Assembly (NCBI RefSeq): GCF_000981585.1
Contig: NZ_LN831776.1
Location: forward strand, 1,813,001 to 1,877,000
Reading direction: 5' to 3'
Origin: Paenibacillus riograndensis SBR5
GTDB lineage: Bacteria; Bacillota; Bacilli; Paenibacillales; Paenibacillaceae
Length of the DNA stretch: 64,000 nt
In this document: one piece after another, positions 1 through 8,852 of the stretch
Layout of the letters: every line of letters starts with the position of its first letter
Position numbering within the stretch: the stretch's first letter is position 1
Translations under genes and position numbers: made by a program
The notes under the pieces: generated by a model
Database searches by the model: none
The model's input: the letters and a program-made list of their open reading frames with translations, nothing else
What the model was told of the DNA's origin: nothing

Positions 1-1
1 G

Positions 2-814
2 CCAAGCTATGAATTTGTAGATGAATACGGCCGGTATTGGAAAGTGTCTCTGCACTGCGGCGAGCACATGAAAGGCAGCTATCTGTTCACGTTCAAGGAA
101 ATCTCCGATTACAAGCTGATTGAACAAACGGCTTACCAGAACGACAGTCTCGCCATGCTTGGCAAATTATCAGCATCCATTGCTCATGAGATCCGAAATC
201 CGCTGACTGCGATTCGCGGGTTCATTCAATTGCTGCATCCCCATCTTCATCAGCTGGGCAAAGAGGAGTATGCCAAGATCATATTAGCGGAGATCGATCG
301 TGCGAACGATATTATTCATGAATTTCTGACCTCCTCCAAACCTTCAGTGCCGCAGGTGGCAATGATTCCAGTATCGGCGCTGCTAAAGGAAGTAGTGCTG
401 CTGACAGAAAGCGAAGCCTTGATGAAAGGCTGTGAGATCAATTTTTATCCGCTTCAGGAGGAAATGATCATCTCAGGCGACATCAAACAGATGAAGCAGG
501 TCGTGCTTAATATGATAAGAAACGCAATGGAAGCGATTACCGATAAGATTGATGATTCTATGGGCAGGATCGAGCTGGGTGCGTCCAGAGAAGGCGCCGA
601 GGTTCGCATCTTTATTTCCGACAATGGAAAGGGGATGGATATCTGCACCCTTGACAGGTTGTTTAGCCCTTTTTTCACCACGAAGGAAAATGGGACGGGA
701 CTCGGACTGTCCGTCAGCGACCGGATTATTAAGAACCACGGGGGATGCATTTCGGTCAGCAGCCGGGTCAACGAGGGGACAAGATTTGTCATTTCACTGC
801 CGCTGATCCAATAG
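2..814 (+). CDS. Sensor histidine kinase, 5'-truncated by the window edge
   Basis: The reading frame is open from base 2, so the start lies outside the window. The first ~35 residues look like the end of a PAS domain. A DHp domain follows with the phospho-acceptor H box (HEIRNPLTAIRGF), then an HATPase domain with an N box (MIRNAMEAI), a G1 box (DNGKGM), an F box (SPFFTTK) and a G2 box (GTGLGLS). No membrane segment is present in the visible part. This is the architecture of the PAS-HisKA-HATPase kinases of sporulating Bacillota (KinA-E/KinB type). Such proteins autophosphorylate on His and pass phosphate to a response regulator or Spo0F. No response regulator gene is visible nearby, so an orphan kinase is possible. 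The target is unknown. Confidence 0.9.
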   Translation, partial: PSYEFVDEYGRYWKVSLHCGEHMKGSYLFTFKEISDYKLIEQTAYQNDSLAMLGKLSASIAHEIRNPLTAIRGFIQLLHPHLHQLGKEEYAKIILAEIDRANDIIHEFLTSSKPSVPQVAMIPVSALLKEVVLLTESEALMKGCEINFYPLQEEMIISGDIKQMKQVVLNMIRNAMEAITDKIDDSMGRIELGASREGAEVRIFISDNGKGMDICTLDRLFSPFFTTKENGTGLGLSVSDRIIKNHGGCISVSSRVNEGTRFVISLPLIQ

Positions 815-836
815 TTGCTATAATATAGTTTATGGG

Positions 837-890
837 AGGCTGATCCCTGTACAGCACGGCTGTGCGGGAGATCAGCCTATCTGTGTTCTT
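837..890 (+). terminator. Stem-loop after the kinase gene
   Basis: AGGCTGATC at 837-845 pairs with GATCAGCCT at 870-878, and the stem continues inward (CCTGTACAGC with GCTGTGCGGG). The following tract is only weakly T-rich (ATCTGTGTTCTT), so it could instead be a leader hairpin of the aminopeptidase mRNA. The GTG at 862 lies inside this stem. Confidence 0.5.
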
Positions 891-2469
891 ACGAAGCAAT
901 CGTCATCCGAATCACGGGACAGGAGTGATTTTTATCGATATTAAATGGAGCAGCGGCATACAGGCAAAAACACTGCAGGGGGATGCACTTTGTCTGATGA
1001 TAGCTGAGAATGATATGGAAAGCAGTGAGGCTGGCGAGTGGACGGAGCAAATTAGCCGAGTCTCACAAGCCGGACTGTTTGGTGCCAAGCTGAATCAGAT
1101 TTATGTCCTTCCGCTGGAAGGGCAGCCGGGGCTTCCTGTCCTCATTCTGGCAGGCTGCGGGAATGGGCTGGAGGGAACGGATGAACTCCGTCTTATTGCG
1201 GCTCAGGCGGCCCGTGCGGCTCACAGGCTAAACGCTGTCAGACTCATCATCCAGGTTCCGGACAATCTGAGCAAGCTGACTGCGGTAAGGCCCCATGAGG
1301 CCGGGCAAGCACTGACGGAAGGGCTCATTCTGGGGGCTTACCGCCGGACGCACTACAAGCGGGAACAGCCGGTATATGCAGGCCTTGAGTCTGCTGTATT
1401 CCATCTAGACCGGCAGGCAGAGGCTGCAGAATCTCTGGAATGGTCTCAAGGGATCAGGCAGGGCCAGGCTTTTGGAGAAGCGACCAACCTGGCACGCAAT
1501 CTTACCAACCTTCCTGGCAATCTGCTGACGCCATCAGCGCTTGCCATGGCGGCGATTGAAGTTGCCGAGCGGCATGGATTCCCTGCCGAAGTTCTGGATG
1601 AACAGGAAATCGCACAAAAGGGCATGGGCGGGCTGCTGGCAGTCGGCAAAGGGAGTGTTCATCCTCCACGAATGATTGTTATCCGTTATCAGGGCACCAG
1701 CCAGTGGGAGAATGTTACTGCAATCGTAGGCAAGGGCATTACCTTTGATAGCGGCGGCATTTCGCTCAAGCGGGCGCCGGGCATGGAAGATATGATCAGC
1801 GATATGGGCGGTGCGGCGGCGGTGCTTGGCGTTATGGAGGCGCTGGGGACACTGCGTCCGCGGATTAACATAGTAATGCTTATTCCTTCTGCAGAAAATA
1901 TGCCTGCAGCCAATGCCTTCAAACCGGGGGACATCGTGACTACCCTGAGTGGCCGGACCATCGAAATCCTGAATACCGATGCTGAAGGCCGGGTTGTGCT
2001 GGCAGATGCGCTCACCTATTCCCTGGAGTGGGGTGCAGAACGGATTATCGATGTAGCGACGCTGACAGGGGCTGTGCTCTCGGTTCTCGGTGATATCGCA
2101 ACGGGGGCTGTAACCAATAATGAGGTGATGATGGAGGCGCTTCAGACAGCCTCTATCCGCGCCGGAGAAAAAATTTGGCGGCTGCCGGTGTTTCCCGAGT
2201 TTCGTGAGATGCTAAGCAGCGAGGTGGCAGATATCCGCAATGCAGCCGGAAGATACGGCGGAGCCAGCACAGCGGGTTTGTTCATCGGTGAGTTTGCGGA
2301 GGGGCGGCCCTGGGTTCATCTGGACATTGCCGGAACGGCATTTCTGTCCAAGGAACGCGGAGTGAATCCCAAGGGGGCAACCGGTGTAATGGTGCGCACG
2401 CTGCTGCAATATTTGCTGCACTTGAATGCTGACGATGAGGCCAGAGCTGCGGATACACCCCAAAGCTGA
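862..2469 (+). CDS. pepA: Leucyl aminopeptidase (peptidase family M17)
   Basis: M17 aminopeptidases are cytoplasmic, two-metal, usually hexameric enzymes that remove N-terminal residues during peptide turnover. The catalytic C-terminal half carries the metal/Lys segment GKGITFDSGG, then SDMGGAAAV and the family signature NTDAEGRVVLADAL. The N-terminal half is the less conserved M17 macro-like domain. Length (535 aa maximum) is slightly above the usual 480-510. The frame opens with GTG at 862, but that codon is inside the upstream stem-loop with no ribosome site. An AGGAG at 921-925 suggests a true start near 934-940, perhaps on a non-ATG codon, before the residues IKWSSGIQ. The family call is firm; the start is not. 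Confidence 0.9.
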   Translation: MREISLSVFLRSNRHPNHGTGVIFIDIKWSSGIQAKTLQGDALCLMIAENDMESSEAGEWTEQISRVSQAGLFGAKLNQIYVLPLEGQPGLPVLILAGCGNGLEGTDELRLIAAQAARAAHRLNAVRLIIQVPDNLSKLTAVRPHEAGQALTEGLILGAYRRTHYKREQPVYAGLESAVFHLDRQAEAAESLEWSQGIRQGQAFGEATNLARNLTNLPGNLLTPSALAMAAIEVAERHGFPAEVLDEQEIAQKGMGGLLAVGKGSVHPPRMIVIRYQGTSQWENVTAIVGKGITFDSGGISLKRAPGMEDMISDMGGAAAVLGVMEALGTLRPRINIVMLIPSAENMPAANAFKPGDIVTTLSGRTIEILNTDAEGRVVLADALTYSLEWGAERIIDVATLTGAVLSVLGDIATGAVTNNEVMMEALQTASIRAGEKIWRLPVFPEFREMLSSEVADIRNAAGRYGGASTAGLFIGEFAEGRPWVHLDIAGTAFLSKERGVNPKGATGVMVRTLLQYLLHLNADDEARAADTPQS

Positions 2470-2493
2470 AGACCACTTCAAAAGGAGAACAGC

Positions 2494-2530
2494 AAAACGG
2501 TACCTTCCTTAGGAAAAGGAGGTACCGTTT
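2494..2530. terminator. Hairpin between convergent genes
   Basis: AAACGGTACC and GGTACCGTTT form a perfect 10-bp stem around a 16-nt loop, between pepA (+) and the small minus-strand gene. The T-tracts are short on both sides, so it may serve both strands weakly. Confidence 0.55.
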
Positions 2531-2582
2531 GTGCTTCATATAATGACGTATAAGCACGGCCCACACCGTTCATCGGCTGCGG

Positions 2583-2720
2583 CTAGCTGTTTCTTTTGGC
2601 TCTGATTTGGGAAGTAATGGACTGAATGCCGTTCATGACCTTGTTACGCGCATCCTTGTTTCTGAGTAGATAGGCTGCTCCAAGCGCTGCCGTAGTAAAT
2701 AAAGTCTTTTTGGTATTCAT
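2583..2720 (-). CDS. Small conserved-looking protein, 45 aa, function unknown
   Basis: An ATG preceded by a strong AAGGAGG ribosome site opens a 45-codon frame. The product begins MNTKKTLFTTAALGAAYLL: a short hydrophobic or amphipathic stretch at residues 6-19, followed by a very basic tail rich in Arg, Lys and Asn (RNKDARNKVMNGI). It could be a single-pass or membrane-surface peptide. I do not recognise the family. The ribosome site and clean frame argue that it is real. It lies downstream of the feo operon on the same strand but 98 nt away, so its co-transcription is uncertain. Confidence 0.6.
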   Translation of the reverse strand: MNTKKTLFTTAALGAAYLLRNKDARNKVMNGIQSITSQIRAKRNS

Positions 2721-2818
2721 GTGTTTTCCCTCCTTGGGTTGGTCTGGTTGCAGTTGCATATAACTAACATACCCCCATCCCAGGGATCTTAAACGAATGG
2801 CTCTATGATGTTTGAGTT

Positions 2819-3013
2819 TCAGGCCTTGGCTGAATGCTTGGGATCTACCGGTCCTCCGCTGCAGGAGAAGGGGGAAGTTGCGGAGGCGGTAGCGCAGGTC
2901 TTGGCTTTGTCACACCCGGCGCAAGCCCCTTCTTTTCCCTTCTGCACGTGACGGTAAATCATCCAGCCGGAGTAGCCAAATACAAGCGCTATAATCAATA
3001 TATTTATTATCAT
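2819..3013 (-). CDS. FeoB-associated Cys-rich membrane protein, 64 aa
   Basis: One N-terminal transmembrane helix (MIINILIIALVFGYSGWMIY) is followed by a basic turn and a Cys-rich cytoplasmic tail with CAGC, a further Cys at residue 40 and FSCSG. This matches the small FeoB-associated Cys-rich proteins that accompany FeoA/FeoB in many Firmicutes. They are thought to assist ferrous-iron uptake, perhaps as an FeoC analogue; the mechanism is not settled. The start at 3013 is chosen because GGGGG lies just upstream and the membrane helix begins there. The frame extends further upstream, but that part overlaps feoB and is not membrane-like. It is the third gene of the feo operon, 47 nt after feoB. 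Confidence 0.85.
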   Translation of the reverse strand: MIINILIIALVFGYSGWMIYRHVQKGKEGACAGCDKAKTCATASATSPFSCSGGPVDPKHSAKA

Positions 3014-3060
3014 TGCAGTTCCCCCGCTTTCGCTCAAGTAACTTTTGGTTATATCATATC

Positions 3061-5073
3061 CTACGACAAGCCCAACAAGCTTCCACCCTGAAAAATGACC
3101 AATGAAACCAAATACGCCAGCACCAGCGAATATCCCATGGAGAAAAAGGTCCATTTCCACGAAGCAGTCTCTTTTCTGATAACCCCTACAGTAGCCAGGC
3201 AAGGAATATAGAGCAGGATAAAGGCCATGAAGCTGACTGAGCTGAGCGGTGTGAAGACCTGCGAGATTTGGCCTTCGAGTCCGGCTGCATCCGGCGCATG
3301 ATAGATAATATTCATGGTGGATACAACAACCTCTTTGGCCAGAAAACCGGGAACCAGCGTAGAGCCAGCCTGCCAGGTCCCAAAACCAAGCGGATGCAGC
3401 AGGGGCGCAATCAACCCGCCGAATTTAGCGAGGAAGCTGTTGTCCATTTCCACATTTAATCCTGAAGGGCCAGCGTAAGACATCAGCCAGATAATCACAG
3501 AACCGGCAAGAATGATCGTTCCCGCCTTGCGCAGAAACCCTTTGCCTTTTTCCCAGGTGCTGCGGCCAAGCGTCTTCAGCTGGGGCATCCGGTAGGGCGG
3601 AAGCTCAATGATAAAGATGGAGGATTCGTTCTTGAACAGATGTTTCGAGAACAATTTGCACAAAATGAGTGCAAACGCAACGCCGAGCACATACATGGCC
3701 AGCACTGCTGTAGCCTGCTGAGCCGGGAAAAATACAGCTGCAAACAGCAGATACACCGGAAGCCGTGCGGAGCAGGACATGAGCGGCATCAGGAGTGTAG
3801 TCAGCATGCGGTCTTTAGGCTGCTCAATGCTGCGTGCGGCCATAATTGCCGGCACATTGCAGCCGAAGCCGATGATAAAAGGAATGAAGGCTTTGCCGTT
3901 GAGCCCCATGCGCTCCATTGTGCTGTCCATCAGCAGGCAGACACGCGCCATATAACCGGAGTCCTCAAGGAAGGAGATCATCAGGAACAGGATGAAGATC
4001 TGCGGAACGAAGACGATAACCCCGCCAACCCCGCCAATAATTCCGTCCACGATAAGCGCGTGTGTGAAGTCCGATGCCCCTACTGTTTGCAGCAGTGAAC
4101 TCGCTCCAGTGCTGATGGGGCCTGATATCAAGCCGTCTACAAGATCCGATAAAGGCCCGCCGACCCAGTCAAAGGTTGTCTTAAACATTGCGTACATAAA
4201 GAAAATGAACAGCGGCAGCCCAAGAAAACGGTGCGTCAGAATGGAATCAAGTCTTTCAGTCAGATTATGCGGCTTAAGAAGTGTGGTATCCATCACGGCT
4301 GCACAGAGGGAGCGGATGTAATCCATACGGACAGACCGGATCCATTGAGGCAGCGTCAGCGCCTGCTTGCTGCTCTGCAATGCGTTCTGGCATCCGTCGC
4401 AGATAACCAAGAGGCGGGAGATATCCATACGTTTCTTCAGCAGTTCCAGAACAACCGGATTCTGCTCCATCAACTGTAAGGCAACCCAGCGCAGGTTGGG
4501 CAGTCCGGGAATGGACTTCAATTCCGTTACGATGGAAGCGATGGCTTCCTCGGTCAGTTCGCCATAATCCAGTCTGAAGGTTACCTGCGGGATCGTTGAA
4601 GCTTTCTCCAGGATACTGAGTACTTGTCCGCTGCCTTTGCCGGTTCTGGCAATCAGCGGGAGCACAGTAATGCCAAGACGTGACTGCAGTACCTCATGAT
4701 TAACTGCAATGCCGCGCGCCTTGGCCACGTCGATCATGTTCAACCCCAGGACAGTGGGTTTGCCATACTCAAGCAATTGAAGGGTGAGCAGCAAATTGCG
4801 TTCCAGCTGGGAGGCATCAACGATATTAATGAGGGCTTCCGGGGATTCCTCAATCAGATATTGCGTGGCGACACCCTCATCACGGGAGAGGGGATGCAGC
4901 GAATATATACCAGGGAGATCGATCAGCTTGCCTGCGCCGTTCTTCAGGCTGCCGATTTTTTTCTCAACCGTTACGCCTGCCCAGTTGCCCACATATTCAT
5001 AGGAAGAAGTCAGTGTATTAAAAAGCGAGGTTTTCCCAGTATTAGGATTACCTAAGAGAGCAATTGAACTCAT
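3061..5073 (-). CDS. feoB: Ferrous iron transporter FeoB
   Basis: FeoB is an inner-membrane Fe(II) permease with an N-terminal GTPase. Visible G motifs are G1 GNPNTGKTSLFN (residues 8-19), G2 in the WAGVTVEKK segment, G3 DLPG and G4 NMID. A helical spacer follows, then two gate (nucleoside-recognition-like) membrane regions starting around residue 285, with GFGCNVPA in the first. At 670 aa it is a normal length. The ATG overlaps the feoA stop by 4 nt (ATGA), indicating translational coupling. It acts with FeoA and the Cys-rich protein encoded downstream. Confidence 0.97.
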   Translation of the reverse strand: MSSIALLGNPNTGKTSLFNTLTSSYEYVGNWAGVTVEKKIGSLKNGAGKLIDLPGIYSLHPLSRDEGVATQYLIEESPEALINIVDASQLERNLLLTLQLLEYGKPTVLGLNMIDVAKARGIAVNHEVLQSRLGITVLPLIARTGKGSGQVLSILEKASTIPQVTFRLDYGELTEEAIASIVTELKSIPGLPNLRWVALQLMEQNPVVLELLKKRMDISRLLVICDGCQNALQSSKQALTLPQWIRSVRMDYIRSLCAAVMDTTLLKPHNLTERLDSILTHRFLGLPLFIFFMYAMFKTTFDWVGGPLSDLVDGLISGPISTGASSLLQTVGASDFTHALIVDGIIGGVGGVIVFVPQIFILFLMISFLEDSGYMARVCLLMDSTMERMGLNGKAFIPFIIGFGCNVPAIMAARSIEQPKDRMLTTLLMPLMSCSARLPVYLLFAAVFFPAQQATAVLAMYVLGVAFALILCKLFSKHLFKNESSIFIIELPPYRMPQLKTLGRSTWEKGKGFLRKAGTIILAGSVIIWLMSYAGPSGLNVEMDNSFLAKFGGLIAPLLHPLGFGTWQAGSTLVPGFLAKEVVVSTMNIIYHAPDAAGLEGQISQVFTPLSSVSFMAFILLYIPCLATVGVIRKETASWKWTFFSMGYSLVLAYLVSLVIFQGGSLLGLS

Positions 5074-5312
5074 GAGACATTCACCTCAATCATGGAAGCT
5101 TCCTTCCGGCGGATAGCGAACAGTTGCCCATTGCATTCCAGGGTGATGGGACCGAGAAAAGGGCCTTTCCCTTTCAGACGGATTATTACGCCTTCAGACA
5201 CACCAAGATCAGCTAAGCGGCGCCGCAAGATGGGGTTCATTCCTTCTATTCTTTGAATGGAGCCTGTTGAGCCCGGCTGTAAGCGCAGTAAGGAGCAGGA
5301 TGTGGAAGCCAT
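5070..5312 (-). CDS. feoA: FeoA, SH3-fold partner of FeoB
   Basis: An 80-residue cytoplasmic protein with the FeoA SH3-like core: RRRLADLGVSEG, followed by VIIRLKGKGPFLGPITLECNG and a closing FAIRRKEA segment. FeoA proteins support Fe(II) transport by FeoB. The start has a GGAGGG ribosome site 5-6 nt upstream. It is the first gene of the feo operon and sits directly downstream of a perfect Fur-like palindrome. Confidence 0.95.
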   Translation of the reverse strand: MASTSCSLLRLQPGSTGSIQRIEGMNPILRRRLADLGVSEGVIIRLKGKGPFLGPITLECNGQLFAIRRKEASMIEVNVS

Positions 5313-5328
5313 TTAAATCCCTCCGAGA

Positions 5329-5347
5329 GAGATTGATAATCAATCTC
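5329..5347 (-). promoter_or_regulatory. Fur-box-like palindrome upstream of feoA
   Basis: GAGATTGATAATCAATCTC is a perfect 9-1-9 palindrome containing the TTGATAATCAA core of Fur boxes. It lies immediately 5' of the feoA ribosome site, where bound Fur-Fe(II) would block transcription or its start. The sequence is seen; Fur control is inferred from the known regulation of feo genes. Confidence 0.75.
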
Positions 5348-5449
5348 AATTGTTTTCTTGTACTTTAGCATTTTTTATGCATTTTTTCTGTGATATTTGT
5401 CATTGTCCATTATGCGAGGGAAGGTGTATGAAGGGAAACTGAAATTTTC

Positions 5450-5479
5450 TTTACAATTGATTCTTTGCTACAGTATGAT
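5450..5479 (+). promoter_or_regulatory. Candidate sigma-A promoter of the aldolase gene
   Basis: TTTACA, an 18-nt spacer, then TATGAT, ending about 74 nt before the GTG start at 5553. The match to consensus is moderate. Confidence 0.45.
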
Positions 5480-5552
5480 TGAACGATAATGACTGCATAG
5501 GAAGTCCGTCCCGGCGGCAAAATGAGGGTTACAACTGAAAGGAGAACACAAG

Positions 5553-6512
5553 GTGAAGAGTAATAAAAGCAAGATTGTCGATTGCACGATCCGCGATGGA
5601 GGTCTGGTTAATAACTGGGATTTCAGTGTTGAATTCGTTCAGAATCTATATGCCGGCCTGAATGAGGCTGGTGTTGATTATATGGAGATCGGGTATAAAA
5701 ATTCACCTAAACTGCTCAAAGGAGCAGAGGGTGCCGGGCCTTGGCGTTTTTTGAATGATGATTTTCTGAGAAAAGTGATTCCGCAGAAGGGTCACACCAA
5801 GCTGTCTGCGCTGGTGGATATCGGGCGGGTCGATGAGAATGATATTTTGCCCCGCAGTGAAAGTATGCTCGATCTGATCCGCGTTGCCTGCTACAGCAAA
5901 GATGTGGACAAGGCCCTGCAGCTGGTGCAGACGTTCCATGATCTAGGTTATGAAACCACCATTAATATTATGGCCTTGTCGAATGTCATGGAGAATGAAT
6001 TGCTGGAAGCCTTTGAACAAATCCGCGAGAGCGTTGTAGACGTTGTATATATTGTGGATTCATATGGCAGCCTGGACCATAACGACATTCATTATCTGGT
6101 GGACAAGTTCCAAACCCACCTGCCGAATAAGCGGTTAGGGGTACATACCCATAACAATTTGCAGCTGGCCTTCTCCAACACCCTTCTGGCTTCCGAAAAA
6201 GGTGTAGAGCTGCTTGATGCTTCCTGCTACGGGATGGGACGTGCCGCCGGAAACTGCCCGACTGAGCTGCTGGTTACCCATTTGAAGAATACCAGGTACA
6301 CGCTCCGGCCGGTACTCGACATCCTCGAACGGCTGATGATCCCTTTGCGTGAAAAGGAAGAATGGGGCTACATCATTCCGTATATGATTACAGGCACACT
6401 GGATGAGCATCCCCGCTCCGCAATGGCGCTGCGTTCATCGGAGGACAAGGACAAAGCGGTTGAATTCTATGACAAGCTCACCACACCTGAAGTGAATTTT
6501 GGAGATAAATAA
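5553..6512 (+). CDS. DRE-TIM metallolyase-type aldolase (HMGL-like), substrate unknown
   Basis: A 319-aa TIM-barrel protein with the HMGL-like signature DCTIRDGG near the N terminus (residues 10-17), where Asp binds metal and Arg is catalytic. It also has the metal-binding HTHNN motif around residue 198 and the late GMGRAAGNCPTE loop. This set is shared by 4-hydroxy-2-oxovalerate aldolase, HMG-CoA lyase and homocitrate/isopropylmalate synthases. Its length and lack of a regulatory domain favour an aldolase/lyase over a synthase. No pathway neighbours are adjacent, so the substrate is open. The start is a GTG with AAAGGAGA 8 nt upstream. It is monocistronic, with a terminator directly after it. 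Confidence 0.8.
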   Translation: MKSNKSKIVDCTIRDGGLVNNWDFSVEFVQNLYAGLNEAGVDYMEIGYKNSPKLLKGAEGAGPWRFLNDDFLRKVIPQKGHTKLSALVDIGRVDENDILPRSESMLDLIRVACYSKDVDKALQLVQTFHDLGYETTINIMALSNVMENELLEAFEQIRESVVDVVYIVDSYGSLDHNDIHYLVDKFQTHLPNKRLGVHTHNNLQLAFSNTLLASEKGVELLDASCYGMGRAAGNCPTELLVTHLKNTRYTLRPVLDILERLMIPLREKEEWGYIIPYMITGTLDEHPRSAMALRSSEDKDKAVEFYDKLTTPEVNFGDK

Positions 6513-6524
6513 AGGCTTCATGAG

Positions 6525-6566
6525 AAGCACTGAACTCTGGAACAGGGGGAAGTGCTTTTTATTTTT
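6525..6566 (+). terminator. Rho-independent terminator of the aldolase gene
   Basis: AAGCACT and AGTGCTT form the stem, followed by TTTATTTTT. Confidence 0.75.
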
Positions 6567-6692
6567 CCCCGGGGCTTTCTTTTAATAAAGGTTGAATGTA
6601 ACTTTACTGTGCCATCCAGCCGATATTTATACATAGGACATAAATATATCCATCCACTTATAATAGATATCAAATTCAGACGCGAGGGACCT

Positions 6693-8816
6693 ATGAGACA
6701 AGAAGAGAAAAAGACCATACATGCGGCAATTACAGGGGCCGTGCTGTTCCTTCTGATACAAATTTTTCGTACGCCGCTGGGGAATATAGAGGATAAGGAT
6801 TTGTTGTCGGCGCTCTATCTGATCATTGGCTTTTGTAATGTCGCCTTTGGATTTGCTATTTTTGCCCAAGGATGGCTGTTCTTCGCTAACCGGTTATCGC
6901 AGGCAAGGCTGTATACCTCTGCGCTTTTTTTGGGTGTATGCATATTTGACTTTTTACACACGCTCAGTTTCGTAGGCATTCCGGCAATATCTTCCTATAT
7001 TAATGCTGAACAATCCTTGTGGCTGCTCACCTTCTCGCGCTTGGCCAGTGCATTGGGGATTTTGTTCATCTTCGGCAGGGGGGACAAGCCGGTAGCAGCG
7101 GCAGGCAAAAACAAAGTCTTCCGGACCTCCTCTGTGCTGGTTCTGGGCGCTCTGGCTCTGTTCGTTTTTGGGGATATGGCAGCTGCCCGGATGTCAGGTT
7201 ATTCGCAGGTTGACGGACTGCAGCATGTCATGAATCTGGCCGTGCTTTTTATCTATCTGTTAGCCGTGGGCATTATCGTCTACCCTGGCAAAACGGAGAA
7301 GTCGGCTTCCCTCCTCATTATTATCCGCTCATTGATTTTTTTCGCGCTGGGGCAGGTATTCCTTATGAATCTTCTAAGCGTAGGAGAGATGGATTATCTG
7401 TTTGGAATGCTCAGCAGCGGTGCAGCCTATTATCTTCTGCTGAAGGGCGTATACCGGCTTACCATTGAAGAGCCTTTTCAGGAAAATGAGGAGGCAGAGG
7501 CCCGGATTAATTATTTGGCTTACCACGATGATCTGACCGGTCTGCCGAATCGGCGCCGCCTGATGCAGCGCGTGGAAGAAATGCTGCTTCAGAGTGAACG
7601 GGACAAGAGCCGCGGATTCACTGCACTGGTTATCATGAATATCAATCATTTCAAAAATATAAATGACTCGCTCGGACATTACGCCGGCGATCTTCTGCTT
7701 CAACTGGTCGCCAAGCGTATTGGGAATGAAGCGAAAGCGAATGAAGAGCTCTACAGTATGGGAGCGGATGAGTTTGCTTTTCTTATGACGGACCGGACAG
7801 GTGTAGAGAATTGCCTGATTCGTGCGGGGGAGCTTCTGCGGCTATTCGACACGCCGGTGCAGCTTGAATCCGGGGAGTATCATATTTCACTCAGTCTGGG
7901 CATGAGCATTTACCCTGGAGACGGAGACACGGCAGAGCAGCTGATTCAGAATGCGGATACCGCTGTTCATAATGCCAAAGACCAGGGAGTGGAGATCCGC
8001 CGGTACATACCCGCAATGCAGATGAAAGCGAAGGAACGGCTGAAACTGGAAAATGATCTGCGCCGCGCGCTTGAACGTGACGAGTTCTATCTGGTCTATC
8101 AGCCGCAGGTACAGCTCGAAACCGAAGAAATCGTGGGTATGGAAGCACTGCTGCGCTGGAATCATCCGAAGCGCGGACTGGTCTCCCCAGTAGACTTCAT
8201 TCCGATTGCCGAAGAGAGCGGCCTAATTGTTCCAATTGGGGAATGGGTACTCAAGACAGCCTGCCTTCAGAATAAAATGTGGCAGAACGCCGGTTACCGG
8301 CCCATTTGCGTCTCCATCAACCTGTCTATGCGCCAATTTCTCCAGCCGAATCTGGCGGGGAAAATTGATGTCATTCTGCAGGATATCGGGCTTGACCCTT
8401 GTTATGTTGATCTGGAGATTACGGAAAGCATGACCCTGGATAAAGAGACGGCCTTCGATCAGCTTAACCGCTTGAAGAGATTGGGGGTCTTTATCAGTAT
8501 TGATGATTTCGGCACAGGCTACAGCTCTTTGCATTACCTGAAGAATATGCCGATTGACCGGCTGAAGATCGACCGTTCCTTTGTGTCGGAAGTGCTGGAG
8601 GACAGCAACAACGCAGCTATTGTATCAACGATTACCTCCATGGCCCACCACTTGAAGCTGAAGGTAACGGCGGAGGGTGTGGAGAACCAGGAGCAGCTGC
8701 AATTCCTGCGCCAGCAGCAATGCCATGAGGGGCAAGGGTATTTGTTCAGCAAACCCATTAAGGCGGCCGAATTCGAAACCTTTTTTCTGAAGCCCTCGCT
8801 GGGAATGCCATCTTAA
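6693..8816 (+). CDS. Membrane-bound GGDEF-EAL cyclic-di-GMP protein
   Basis: About eight membrane helices (residues ~10-250, MASE3-like) precede a GGDEF domain (~265-425) and an EAL domain (~440-690). The diguanylate cyclase signature reads SMGADEF rather than GGDEF, and no RxxD inhibitory site stands at the usual place before it, so synthesis may be weak or lost. The EAL half keeps its key elements: EALLRW, the Asn of NLSMRQF, DLEITES, DDFGTGYSSL, LKIDRSF and AEGVEN. It is therefore likely an active c-di-GMP phosphodiesterase with GGDEF as a possible GTP-sensing module. The start is the ATG at 6693 behind GAGGG; the frame extends upstream only through non-coding sequence including the preceding terminator. 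Confidence 0.9.
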   Translation: MRQEEKKTIHAAITGAVLFLLIQIFRTPLGNIEDKDLLSALYLIIGFCNVAFGFAIFAQGWLFFANRLSQARLYTSALFLGVCIFDFLHTLSFVGIPAISSYINAEQSLWLLTFSRLASALGILFIFGRGDKPVAAAGKNKVFRTSSVLVLGALALFVFGDMAAARMSGYSQVDGLQHVMNLAVLFIYLLAVGIIVYPGKTEKSASLLIIIRSLIFFALGQVFLMNLLSVGEMDYLFGMLSSGAAYYLLLKGVYRLTIEEPFQENEEAEARINYLAYHDDLTGLPNRRRLMQRVEEMLLQSERDKSRGFTALVIMNINHFKNINDSLGHYAGDLLLQLVAKRIGNEAKANEELYSMGADEFAFLMTDRTGVENCLIRAGELLRLFDTPVQLESGEYHISLSLGMSIYPGDGDTAEQLIQNADTAVHNAKDQGVEIRRYIPAMQMKAKERLKLENDLRRALERDEFYLVYQPQVQLETEEIVGMEALLRWNHPKRGLVSPVDFIPIAEESGLIVPIGEWVLKTACLQNKMWQNAGYRPICVSINLSMRQFLQPNLAGKIDVILQDIGLDPCYVDLEITESMTLDKETAFDQLNRLKRLGVFISIDDFGTGYSSLHYLKNMPIDRLKIDRSFVSEVLEDSNNAAIVSTITSMAHHLKLKVTAEGVENQEQLQFLRQQQCHEGQGYLFSKPIKAAEFETFFLKPSLGMPS

Positions 8817-8825
8817 AGGAAACAG

Positions 8826-8852
8826 AATGCGCCCACAGGGTTGCATTTTTTT
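8826..8852 (+). terminator. Terminator of the GGDEF-EAL gene
   Basis: AATGCGCCC and GGGTTGCATT pair with one internal mismatch, followed by a T7 run. Its 3' half overlaps the -35 box of the tRNA promoter. Confidence 0.6.

Noticed and set aside
3014..3202. Longer version of the FeoB-associated protein
   Set aside because: The extra N-terminal part overlaps feoB, lacks membrane character, and the ribosome site is at the inner start.
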